Positions 44,766-54,759 of a stretch of 64,000 nucleotides of DNA are shown piece by piece. Position numbers and translations under genes: made by a program. The DNA comes from Dactylorhiza incarnata (taxonomy: Eukaryota > Streptophyta > Magnoliopsida > Asparagales > Orchidaceae): NCBI GenBank assembly GCA_033032865.1, contig JAWHQI010000304.1, positions 1,897,001 through 1,961,000 on the forward strand. Reading direction: 5' to 3'. Under the pieces are notes generated by a model. It ran no database searches, was not told where the DNA came from, and saw only the letters and a program-made list of their open reading frames with translations. Position 1 is the first letter of the stretch; every line of letters starts with the position of its first letter.

Positions 44766-45146
44766 TGTTATGGATCATACGCTCTCAGTTATCTAGTTAT
44801 GCATTATTATAAGTATGGGAGTCGAGTCATTGTATCGAGTCATTGTATCGAGTCAAGTTGTAGGAGTCAAGTCGAGTCGTAGCGTTTAAGTATTTTAATA
44901 TTTAATGTATGTTGGGTTTTTACGATTATGCCATCGGAGCCTCTATATATATATAGGGCCTTTGGGGTTATGTAAAAAAAAGATTAATCTAAAAGTTCTC
45001 TTTCTCTCCCAAGCTTCTCTTTCTCTCCCTCTCTCTCTAGTTCCTCTTCTCAACTCCTCCCTCATTCTAGGGTTAGCCCCCTTGTATCTCCGACTACATC
45101 TCCCTTCCGCTGCCATTCGACAAACCACCAAAAGAGGCACGTAACA
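44766..45146 (+). repeat. 5' LTR of element C
   Basis: Contains CTATATATATATAGGG (TATA region, about 44942) and a CT-rich stretch after it, then GGGTTAGCCCCC and the CACGTAACA end. Partner copy at 46893-47251. Confidence 0.88.
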
Positions 45147-45905
45147 ACTTGGTATCAGAGGACCTTCCTCCCCTTCTGGCCAAGTCTGAGTTTCCTCCCT
45201 CCGGCCAAGCATTTTTGCCCACCGTTCCAAAAGCCCGCACGATCTCCTCCTCTCTCGGATGAATCCTCCGCTTTCCAACCTCTCCAACTCATTTCCCGTC
45301 GACCCCACCTGCGCTCCTTCCCTCAGCTCGAGCCTCCTGTTGCGGCCTCCGTCTACTCGAGCCGTCGCGCCCTCGTCGCACCGTCCCAGTCGTCCTCTGC
45401 TCCTCGACGCCGCACGTCATCAACATCTGCTGCGTCTCCTGACTTCTTTCTGAACGCTGCCGCACCCACATTCACAGTCGACGACAACAACCAACGCCTG
45501 CACTGCTTCCGCCGACCCCACCTGCGCGCCTTCCGCTCTGCCTTTCCTGCTGCTTCATCAGCCCGCAGATCATCGAATCCGCACGTGTATTTCCCTGCAC
45601 GCCGCATCGAACCCCTGCTGGTATCATCGACTCCATAGCCACCCTTCATCGTCGACACCAGCCAGTGCAGCTGCAGCTGCAGCCTCATGCGTATCTCCCT
45701 TAATGTCGCATCTGTTGTGACCTTCCCTGCTATCCGCAGCAGACCGCGCGGTTCTTCATCGGTCCCCTTCCATCCAAACCGCATGCACTCTCTTTCTTGA
45801 GCCGCTGTTCTCGAGCCGCACAAGCTGATTGTCTGTTGCCTTGTCTTGTCTCCTCACTACTGCAGGAAGAACTTGATTAATTAATTAAAAACATGTTAAT
45901 TGAAT

Positions 45906-46862
45906 ATGGACGGGCAATTAGGATCCACCCAAGTGGCTGCGCTCCTGGACTACCTCCGGGAATCCCTCCAAACTGCCTCGATGCAGCTCATTGCCGACAT
46001 CCGCAATGGGTAGGGGACGGCAACTCCGTTGCCATTGTCACCGATTCTGAAGATTCTCTTCATGCAATCGCCGCTGCCGCCACCCAATGACGCTTCCTCA
46101 CACTTTGCAATGGTCGTCGCCCTGCCTTCACCTCCAGTGACTTCTGCAGCTCCGTCTCCACTGCTAGCATCGTCATCACCGGTCCCTGCGATCGTCACTC
46201 CGCCGCCGATCTTGTCCATTGCTCCATCTGCCCCGGCTCCACTTTCCCCGATCAACTCGCCGCCTTTTCTGCAATCACCTGCTCTGCCGGCTTCCGCTTT
46301 GCCGCCTCCGATCACCTCGCCGCCTTTTCTGTCGGTCCTGGCTCCGCCGGTCACTACCTTGCCGGTCCCTTCGGCTGCTTTACCGTTGCTGCCTTGCGCC
46401 GCCCTCCCGACCCTGCCAGACTCGTTCCTCTCGCTAGCCGTTGTCCCCTTGGCCGTCCTGCTACTTCTGCTTTCTGTCGCTCCGCCGGACCAGCCGACCA
46501 CATTCCTTCTGTCGCTCGCTGTTCCGACGGCGCTGCCGCTACTCATCGCCGCCAACGCTTCTACCGCCAGAGCTCCCTCCAGCCACATGGCCATGGCTCC
46601 TCACCTCTGCCACGCCGGATCCATTCCTGCAGCCAACACTCGCCCTCAAACCACCTACTCTTGTGGCTCCATCCATCTTGTTGATGTGGCCCGCCATCGT
46701 GCCGCCGGCACCGCCAGACCCAGTCCTTCCGCCGCCAGTCTTTTCGTGGGCGCCGCTGCCGTTTGTTGCCACCACGGCCACCGCGACACGATATCGGGCG
46801 CTATTCTGGTGCGAGATCAAGATGCCAGAGACTCCGACCCTCCAAGTGGATTTCGAGCTTGA
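45906..46862 (+). pseudogene. proline/alanine/serine-rich frame of element C, possibly Gag-derived, one amber codon
   Basis: The ATG at 45906 starts MDGQLGSTQVAALLDYLRES, an amphipathic helix-like opening similar in style to gypsy Gag starts. A TAG at about 46011-46013 follows ADIRNG. The same frame then stays open to 46862 with long runs of Pro, Ala, Ser and Leu and no recognisable domain. A second frame ends FELEDKLDFEDR just before the purine tract, as gypsy polyproteins often do. I do not recognise a function. It could be a decayed Gag-like packaging protein, or composition alone may keep it open. Confidence 0.4.
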
Positions 46863-46892
46863 AGACAAACTCGATTTCGAGGACAGATGAGA

Positions 46893-47251
46893 TGTTATGG
46901 ATCCCACGCCCTCAGTTATCTAGTTATACATTATTATAAGTATGGGAGTCAAGTCATTGTATCGAGTCAAGTTGTAGGAGTCAAGTTGAGTTGTAGCTTT
47001 TAAGTATTTTAATATTTAATGTATGTTGGATATTTATGATTATGCCATTGGAGCCTATATATATAGGGTCCTTGGGGTCATGTAAAAAATAAGATTAATA
47101 TAAAAGTTCTCTTTCTCTCCCAAGTTTCTCTCTCTCTCTCTCTAGTTCCTCTTCTCAACTCCTCCCTCATTCTAGGGTTAGCCCCCTTGTATCTCCGACT
47201 AAATCTCCCTTCCGCTGCCATTCGACAAACCACCAAAAGAGTCACGTAACA
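46893..47251 (+). repeat. 3' LTR of element C
   Basis: It starts TGTTATGGATCCCACGCC after the purine tract and ends CACGTAACA before the TSD CATTT. It is very similar to the 5' LTR. Confidence 0.88.
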
Positions 47252-47699
47252 CATTTCTGTTGGATGCGCCTTTGACGCCTACACTCGACCTCGATGTCGA
47301 AGACCTGACGCCGTCCACGGTCTAGGCTCCAACCATTCGATCGACTCCATCGTGGGCTTTCCATGTTGCTTCTCGCGGCTCCTCCAATTGTCTATCTTCT
47401 AACTCCTACTCCTCGATTACAACTTCAGTGTCCGCTAGCAGTCTGCAACACCGCCATTCCCACTCCTTGACGATGCTCTTCACCAGCGACTCTACCTTCC
47501 GGTTCCTCACGTCCACCACGGTCGCTGCATCCGCCACAGTTCAGCCACCGCTACTGCCTTCGGCCAACTCTGGGCTATCCATCCAACAGACATTTTACTC
47601 CACATACTCTTCCCCCGTCCCTCCGCTACTAGCCATAGACCCATCCATGGCCCTACTTCTAGATGAGGATGTGCGGCACAGCACGGGTCTATAGTCGAT

Positions 47700-50145
47700 T
47701 GACGGCGAATACTCTAACCCTAAATGCAAAGCAAGCAAGTGCACGACAGACACAAATGAGGCTATGACCAACCTTAAAATGTTATGAGTACATACACACA
47801 ATCCAAGAAAATGTCAAGTTAATGCTATGCAAATGTAAGTCCGACCTAAATTGACAATAAGTACTTAATTAATATAAGAACTTAACATGTGCACAATTGT
47901 TCACAGTAGAAAATTGAATTGAAAGCAAGAGTGAATCCACAAATATTTGAGGTGCAATTATATTAAGCAAGCTCTGAATAAGTCTAGCAAATCGGATATT
48001 TCACGGGAATTAAAGCATATAATATCACATCCACCAAACTATAGTCCAAGCATACAAAATAGGGGACAATAACATCAAACTATGACTCACATATACAGGC
48101 GGCGGCGTATTATGGCAAGTAGCTGGCGTCCGGGGCTGTTGGCTCCACGTTGGTGATGACTGTTGATGGTGGATGGTACTAGAATGGGTTGGGAGTGTGT
48201 GCAAATGGTTTAGGAAGGTTGGTGGGGGTGTGGACAACGATTAGCTTACTGGAATATGGGTTTATGGGTGCTGTAAAGAAGTTCCACAACCCAGAATGGA
48301 AGATTCAGGGTTGGAACATGGAACATAAAGGGGGAAGATGGGTCTGGAGTTGTTCTGGAGGGCGTTTATAGGCTGTTTGAAGTGCTGGAAGCTTGCTGGC
48401 AGGTTTTCGAAAGAGGGGATGGGAGTCCTGGAGGGCTGGGGGCTGGGAAAGGGTTAGGGGACTGCTGGGAGTGGTTTTCCGGTAGCTAGAGAGAGTTCTG
48501 GAGCCTTGTGTGGAAGTGGTGAGTGGGAAAGAGGGAGCAACAAGTCTGACAGTATCCAAAAGCTGTGGAACTGGCTGAAAGAGGCACATACATGGGAGAT
48601 CGAAGGCTGGAATGGCTAAATCGGCAGAGAAGTGGTGGACTAGGGCATAGGAGGACGAAGGGAATGTTACCTTAGAGTCACACCAAGGATAGCCGCTCGG
48701 CGTCGCTCCGAGGGAGAGGACCGTCGGTTCCCAAAACTGGAATCAAACCCACCATCCCCAAAACTGCCGCCTACATGTATATAACTATATATAGCATATA
48801 ATTAAAATAGGGCACCCCAATCGGACGGTTCATATCGTCCGAGCTGATCTGGTGTCAAACACAACTCGAAATAAATAAAAATATACATGAAAAAGATTCG
48901 AACCAACCATTCGGACGCATCCGTGGACTCGGATCGTTCGAACGGGTGGCGGATCACGACGATCTCCATCAATCTCCCCGGCTTGAAAGCACTCAACTCC
49001 GGTGAGTGAAGATGGTCATGCTCTCGACGTAGCCTAGGGATAAATTGTGCAAGCTCCTCAGGGAATGGGCGGCAGCTCCAGCTGACAAGATATCACGGCA
49101 AGTTTTGCCCGCCCACTGCGGTAAAGTCATATGCAACAAACTGAAGTAAGTCTTTGGCAGTAGCTGCCAGCTCTAAATAAAACGTATCTCCGTCTGAAAG
49201 CTAGACTAGGGGAACCAGCAGTGATGTAAAGTGGCACTCATGGTGTGACTCATCAGGCTGAGACTGAGATGAAGTGGGAGGCAATAAAGGAAGTTGTGGC
49301 TCATACATGGGAGGGGAAAAGGTGTACATAGACACGTACACCATAGTAAGGAATCAAGTCCTCTACCTTGAATACTCGATTTATCCCCATATTTTGAAGG
49401 ATGTCAAATTCATATGCATTCGTACCGATCCATCACATGACTGTATAGATACCCATTCGACGAGCACTTAATGTTTTTGTTGTTCCTGTTGGGAACCTCT
49501 CAAATCGTATGTGAATTTTCCTCTGCTCCCCAGTTTCAACACTCTGATCCCGCTTTTACTGGTCTGCTAGGTTTTTATAATAATCATTGTTTATTGCAAT
49601 TTCACATCAGACAAATTCGTGCAGCTTATGTGAATGATGCAAAATATACGATAGACTTGAATCATATAATATATGAGAGTCGTGCACTATAGGAGAATAC
49701 CCATGCAAGTCATGCAACAGATGCAAATGAAAATGTCAACTGGAGCGAATGTCAAGTTAATGTCAAGTTAATGACCAGCCTTAAAATATTATGAGTGCAT
49801 ACACACAATTCAAGAAAATGTCAAGTTAATGCGAATGTAAATGTAAGTCCGACCTAAATTGACATTAAGTACTCAATTAATATAAGAACTTAACAAGTGC
49901 ACAATTGTTCATGGTAGAAAATTGAATTGAAAGCAAGAGTAAATCCACAAATATTTGAGGTGCAATTATATTAAGCGAGCACCGAATAAGTCTTGAAAAT
50001 CAGATATTTCTCGGGAATTAAAGCATATAATATATTAATATCACATCCACCAAACTATATTCCAAGCATACAAAATATGAGACAATAACATCAAACTATG
50101 ACTCACATATGCAGATGTTGGCGTATTATGGCAAGTAGCATTGAA
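47700..50145 (-). mobile_element. truncated gypsy element E, relative of A1
   Basis: A full-length LTR (about 47700-48971) and a partial second LTR (about 49694-50145) match along 47735-48122 and 49738-50140 (AAAATGTCAAGTTAATG, GACCTAAATTGACA). On the minus strand the interior (49450-48972) has the integrase tail (YEFDILQNMGINRVFKVEDL) and the decayed chromodomain region, then CTTCACTCACCGG, the purine tract and TGATGGAGATCG, all as in A1 at 4220-4690. About 850 bp of the second LTR and nearly all internal sequence are missing. No TSD could be defined. Confidence 0.75.
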
Positions 50146-50874
50146 ACTATTAACATGGATTTTCCCTACGCTCCACTGGGTGTGTTGGACGCGCGTTCCT
50201 GATTTTTCATGCCCCACATTGAAAGAGGAACTCTGTCGCCACTGTGACACGCGCCAATAGTGTAATTCCTATGAGTGCCTAAGCTCTGTTCGCAGGCCGA
50301 CCTGGCGACATCATCACCACCTACATCGCCAAGTTCATTGAGATCGCCACGCACGTCGTCAGATTCTCCCCTGACAATTATCTAGGGTATGTCCTAGCGG
50401 GCCTACTGTCCCACATCTGCACGCGCCTTCGTGTCCATAATTCATCTACTCTCTCCCGCGCCGTGTAACAAGCTCGTTGCCTCGACGTGGAACTCTACAC
50501 GGCCCAGCCACCCTCCTCTACTCGGCCACCCCACCATCTTTTGTAGCTGCTGAAACTTATGCTACCACTCCATCACCTGGACCCCTCGCCTCCACCTGGA
50601 CCTCGGTTGATCGGCTCGCGATCGCCAACCTTAGCTTCGCCTCTGTCGGTACCCCCACCATCCTAGCATTTATGCAGTACCTCGAGCTTCATCGGAAGGG
50701 CCTCTGTTTTCGCTGCCACCAGCCGTACTCGTCCACCCACAAATGCCCTCTCAAGGACTTGTGCTTGTTGCTCGGTGTTGAAGATGATGTTCCCGACTTG
50801 GGTCCTCTGATACTCGTTGCTGATCTCTACGAGACTTGGCCTTAAGGATAATGTCGATTTTTTGGAGGGGGTGT
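50146..50874 (+). pseudogene. gag remnant of element D
   Basis: With frame changes it reads DIITTYIAKFIEIATHV, YVLAGLLSHICTRLRVHN and LSRAV-stop-QARCLDVEL (about 50290-50490), the usual capsid end of gypsy Gag. From 50477 it continues to a knuckle-like LHRKGLCFRCHQPYSSTHKC and LKDLCLLLGVEDD. The knuckle resembles that of element F (SKGLCFRCKQPYTPTHDC). The frame ends ADLYETWP near the purine tract, with no protease or RT before the LTR. Gag may have been provided in trans; this copy has stops. Confidence 0.75.
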
Positions 50875-51151
50875 TGATACGAATACGACTTCCCGTTGCA
50901 TCCACACGTCCTCCTATCTACCTATGTAGCATGAGGGCATTTCTGTAATTATGTGTATGTCACTCCCACCTATATAAATTAGTGGTAGCGAGTCTTTTAG
51001 GTTATCTTGGATTATTTGTCTTTAGGCTCTCTTTGGAGAGAGCTTTTAAAGGGATCATGCCCTCAAGAGATTATGTCAAACTTATCTCGAAATCTTGTAC
51101 TTCTTTCGCATTAATCTACGTATTTTCGTTCGGCAATAGCGAAAGCTATCA
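50875..51151 (+). repeat. 3' LTR of element D
   Basis: It starts TGATACGAATACGAC directly after GGAGGGGGTGT and ends GAAAGCTATCA before the TSD CCTAA. Confidence 0.88.
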
Positions 51152-51156
51152 CCTAA

Positions 51157-52004
51157 GTATATGGGGAATCGATCGTGTGAGCTCAGATACATGCACAATT
51201 TTGGATTCAAGTGTAGTTTCAATTGTGAAATCATCGTGCATTTGTGGATTGTATTCTAAATCATCACCAAAAAGTGGATGTCTTTTATATCCAATAACTC
51301 TCTTTTGTAAGAGTATTTAAAATTTTTGGGGCAGGGGGGATAGCCCAGGCTTCGCTAATGGTGGAAAGGTTATATATTACACTAGAGCTATGGCTGGTTT
51401 GACTAGGGGGATGATCATCAATATCCTCAATAACACCACAACATTTAAGTAGTGTATGCTTGTTTCTTGCTATTTCTTTAAGGCTGTGGAAGAGGCTTAT
51501 TAACAAATTATAAAACGTGATAATCAGTATAAATGGAGTTATGATAAATCTTACGTCATGATGATATGAATTGTATTGATGATTTTTAAAGTAGATGTTG
51601 TTGGTTCTATCTTAGAGAATCAGAAAGGCATCACTGATCGAGGGCGAACCAATATTTATCAGAGCTAGCATGAGCTTACCGTGTCAAATTCAGAGCAACG
51701 ACATGATATTTTAATTATTTTTTGTGATAATCTTTCATATAAAATAATAACCTTTATATCCGGGGGTTCTAGATTGTCAATACTTACTACTTTGCCGATA
51801 AACATGAGCCTAGAAGGATAAATCAAGATTGCAGAATTTTGACAGATTTTCTTGGCTCTCACTGTCCTCCCACGGTGCCAATTATGTGGAATCTAGGTGC
51901 CCAAGTGTTGCAAACTGGAAATCTCGATTTGATTTTAAATAATAAATTGGAGATTATTTTAAATTTTAATACGAAGTTCGACTCCACTGGGAACAAAATG
52001 AGAT
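51157..52004. other. XDH intron or unrecognised repeat; no gene seen
   Basis: AT-rich sequence after element D. No frame here resembles a known protein, and no LTR pair or RNA gene was recognised. Confidence 0.4.
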
Positions 52005-52009
52005 AATTA

Positions 52010-52608
52010 AACTGCAGATTCTGTTGACCGTCGATCTGTCATTGGTTTCTGTCTGTTCTTGGGTTCTTCACTTATTGCATGGAAGTCCAAGAAACAGACT
52101 GGTATTTCTCGTTCCAGCACTGAGACTGAGCTTCGGGCCATGACTACCATCGCTGAGGATATTATTTGGCTCTGTTGGCTTTTTGAGGACCTTGATGTCT
52201 CTTCTCCAGATCTCACTCCACTCCACTGTGATAACACCGGTGCCATTCAGCTTACTCTGAACCCGGTGAAGCACTCTCTTTCCAAGCATATCGGGGTGGA
52301 TGCTTTCTTCCTACGTGAGCAGTATCGTCGTGACACTCTTGCTCCTTACTATGTCCCTTCCGAGCAGTAGCTTGCAGATTTGATGACTAAGCCACAGACG
52401 CTGACCCAACATGCCTATCTATTGTACAAACTCTCGGTGTATGATCCCCCATGAGTTTGAGGGGGGTGTTAGAAATACTGTACATACTACACGTGTATCC
52501 TATATAGTAGATAACTTAGGCTCACCTTGGGTGTTGTGATCACCCTCTCATGTATATGTATTCTCTATTGCTAATGTTAATGTAGTTGGGCATTCTCTGA
52601 ATCTATCA
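52010..52608 (+). pseudogene. copia 3' fragment: RNase H end plus LTR
   Basis: The frame reads GFCLFLGSSLIAWKSKKQTG, STETELRAMTTIAEDI, LHCDNTGAIQLTLNPVKH and KHIGVDAFFLREQY, the RNase H end of a Ty1/copia Pol. After a TAG comes LADLMTKPQTLTQHAYLL. A purine tract (TTTGAGGGGGG) and an LTR (52467-52608, TGTTAGAAATACTG...ATCTATCA, about 142 bp) follow. Both coding and LTR (CTTAGGCTCACCT, GATCACCCTCT) are related to element G, but in the opposite orientation. The 5' remainder is absent. Confidence 0.85.
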
Positions 52609-52611
52609 AAT

Positions 52612-52815
52612 ACCAAGGTCTCTGAGATAGTTGTCAAACTGTGAATCAATATGCTCATGATTGTTGTCAGTACGAAGGATTTTAATGGTGGTATTGAATT
52701 GAGTGACTATCATTTTTTGAAACCGCTGAAATAACGGAAACACTTCATTTTTAGCTTTCATTACGTATACTTAGGTAGTGCGGGAAAAGCAATCATTGAA
52801 AGTAACAAATCAGAA
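52612..52815 (-). pseudogene. copia integrase fragment
   Basis: On the minus strand the frame reads VYVMKAKNEVFPLFQRF, FNTTIKILRTDNNHEHI and DNYLRDLGI. This is the copia integrase core with the second catalytic Asp (RTDN). It abuts the copia LTR at 52608, and the remainder is missing. Confidence 0.75.
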
Positions 52816-52830
52816 ACATCATGGTGAAAA

Positions 52831-53018
52831 TTGTTTAATAACCTGTTGAGGACATTCCTAAGTTTCCGAAGATTAGTGGGGAAGCTGATTTACTTGTTAC
52901 ACACACGTTCAGATATCTCATATGCAGTTGGAGTGGTCAGTCAGTACATGCACTCATCAAAGACTCGCCATCCTGATGTTGCCCACCATATTCTCAGATA
53001 CCTCAAGTCCTCTCCTTA
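52831..53018 (+). pseudogene. copia RT-RNase H junction fragment
   Basis: The frame reads FRRLVGKLIYLLHTRSDISY, AVGVVSQYMHSSKTRHPD and HILRYLKSSP, the conserved stretch after the copia RT. It ends in a stop at 53017-53019. Opposite orientation to the adjoining integrase fragment, so it is a different element or a rearrangement. Confidence 0.8.
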
Positions 53019-53029
53019 GAGCGGTATTC

Positions 53030-53360
53030 TATTCTCACCGAATGATGCATAATTTGAGTGAATTCTCCATAGTCCGATTCGTCCGCTGGTTCTGGCAGTC
53101 AGCCTGGGGATTGAAGGCTGTGCTGAAGGCTAGTCTCGTACACAAATAGGCCTTGGGTATCCCGTGATACCGTACAATTAGCTCCACAAAGAGACGAACC
53201 TGGACATCAACATGATCACTTGGGCGGCTGGGGATAAACCGGGCTACCTTCCAACTATCACCCACACCGAGTCATTTCCTGACCGGTAACGAGGCACCCA
53301 TGTACGAAGTCCATTGAAATATCCTCAAACTTTCATCCCGGCACTGGTAGCGGCTGTAAT
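53030..53360 (-). pseudogene. gypsy integrase fragment
   Basis: On the minus strand: KFEDISMDF near 53330, KVARFIPSRPSDHVD, LFVELIVRYHGIPKA, then FSTAFNPQADCQNQRTNRTM. The catalytic Glu position (usually QTE) reads QNQ. Tekay-like wording; only the core survives. Confidence 0.75.
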
Positions 53361-54303
53361 ATTTCCCCCGGGCTCCGTCAATCTCCATTCCATGCCTAAT
53401 CAAAACTCCGAACTCTCTTGTTTGCCGCCAAAATCCTGTTCCCAGCCTATTCTAGTCCTTGAATTCAAAATCCAGTCCCTGCAGACCGTCAATCACCCTA
53501 TTTTCCTTAACCTGTAAGCCGACTGCCCAAATTCCTCTCCAAACAGCCTGTCTCCGATGGCCGGAACCTCCCCATGCCCCTCCCATAGTTTCCATCCACC
53601 GTTATTCTATGCCGGCACCCCAAAGTTAGAGCATTCCCTCTACAGAGTTTCTATCCAGCCCCTTCAATCGTCTGCATTTCACTCCCAGCCTCCGATTTTC
53701 ATGTAAGTTTTTGTGTGAAATTCTAATTTTCATTTGTTGTTTATCTGGTGAAGAATATACGTTTATAGATGTTGGATTATATGTGTTTACCCGGTAATTT
53801 GTTCTATTTGAATGATTTGTTTGTCTTAAGTTTAATTGAAACACTCTTACTTTATTCTAACCGGAAGTATTGAATTGTTTTCGGTTAAAAAAGGGATGAA
53901 GTATGCTTAACTGTTACAAAATACCGTGAAAAAGTCCATTTATAGAAGGACATCTCACCATGAAACTATGAAATAAGCTTTTTAAATTCGTCGGCAACAT
54001 AAGCAAATATTTGAAGGGCTATTGACTCGTATTTGGCTCAAATATGTTAAGTCTTCATCAAACTGTAGGAGCTGCTAGTAGCTGATGAGCAAAAATCCTT
54101 AGATGTTTTCGATGAACTAAATTGCAATGGCTACCTCCAAACTTGGAAAATTACAAAAGAAAAGGGAAATTTGTGCACCTGAAATTGTATTGAGAAGCTG
54201 TTATGAAATTTGAGCCGTTCCTTGGCATGTATCTTTACTGTATTTTATTGCATTTATTTTATTTTATTTTGTTTAACTAGAATATTCCTGGTCATTATTA
54301 CAG
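53361..54303. other. XDH intron; no gene recognised
   Basis: A pyrimidine-rich part (53380-53690) of retroelement leader style passes into AT-rich intron sequence ending at the acceptor TCATTATTACAG. No domain was found. Confidence 0.5.
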
Positions 54304-54465
54304 GCTGGTGCTCTTGTTCAAGTTTACACTGATGGCAATGTTTTGGTGGCACATGGCGGAGTTGAGATGGGCCAGGGCCTACATACAAAAGTTGCCCAAG
54401 TTGCTGCCTCATCTTTCAATATACCTCTTAGTGCTGTTTTTATTTCAGAAACAAGTACCGATAAG
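54304..54465 (+). CDS. XDH: xanthine dehydrogenase exon ([12 protein letters not shown])
   Basis: This 162-bp exon (54 codons) starts [19 protein letters not shown]. It continues [17 protein letters not shown], a cofactor-binding block conserved across xanthine and aldehyde oxidases, and ends ISETSTDK before the donor GTTGGT. Phase 0 on both sides and no stops, so the reading frame survives the 10.5-kb transposon-filled intron in front of it. Confidence 0.96.
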
Positions 54466-54624
54466 GTTGGTTTGTGATGTATTTTCAAACAGCCCTATGT
54501 CACTTGAAGATTTGAAAGATGCACCACACTTATAAATTTCAGTAGTGATAATGTAGCATAAAAATATAATAGACCTATAATTTATCTGATGATGTTCTCA
54601 TTTTGTGTACTTGATTTGGCTTAG

Positions 54625-54759
54625 GTCCCAAATGCATCACCTACAGCTGCTTCTGCCAGCTCAGATATGTATGGTGCAGCAGTTTTAGACGCATGCCAGC
54701 AAATTAAGGCACGGATGAAGCCTATTGCAGACCTAAACCCGCATGCTTCTTTTTCCGAG
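54625..54759 (+). CDS. XDH: xanthine dehydrogenase exon (VPNASPTAASASSDMYG)
   Basis: This 135-bp exon (45 codons) lies after the acceptor TTTGGCTTAG. It reads VPNASPTAASASSDMYGAA, then VLDACQQIKARMKPI, and ends SFSE before GTGATAG, a somewhat weak donor. The preceding intron is 159 bp. The next exon (in relatives beginning with a short Leu/Ala-rich block before ACY) is not found in the remaining 9.2 kb of the window. Confidence 0.95.

Larger units (their letters stand above)
44766..47251 (+). mobile_element. non-autonomous LTR retrotransposon C with a proline/alanine-rich frame
   Basis: LTRs 44766-45146 and 46893-47251 (TGTTATGGATC...CACGTAACA) are flanked by a perfect TSD CATTT (44761-44765, 47252-47256). 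A tRNA-Met-type primer site (TTGGTATCAGAGG, from 45149) follows the first LTR, and a purine tract (GAGGACAGATGAGA) precedes the second. The 1.7-kb interior has no pol. The 5' LTR is 22 bp longer, mainly because GTCATTGTATCGA is tandemly doubled. Inserted in element D. Confidence 0.9.
44233..51151 (+). mobile_element. gag-only gypsy derivative D, containing nested elements C and E
   Basis: LTRs 44233-44510 and 50875-51151 (TGATAC...AGCTATCA, about 278 bp) are flanked by a perfect TSD CCTAA (44228-44232, 51152-51156). A purine tract (GGAGGGGGTGT) abuts the 3' LTR. The own interior (44511-44765, 47252-47700, 50146-50874) codes a Gag remnant but no pol, so it is a non-autonomous gypsy. Element C (44766-47251) and truncated element E (about 47700-50145) sit inside it and are younger. 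Located in an XDH intron, same orientation as the gene. Confidence 0.87.

Noticed and set aside
44943..45308. 121-codon minus-strand frame
   Set aside because: Antisense to the LTR and primer site of element C.
48802..48996. 64-codon minus-strand frame similar to the 4593-4919 frame
   Set aside because: The similarity is at DNA level because both are LTR sequence of the A1/E family; no sign of protein conservation.
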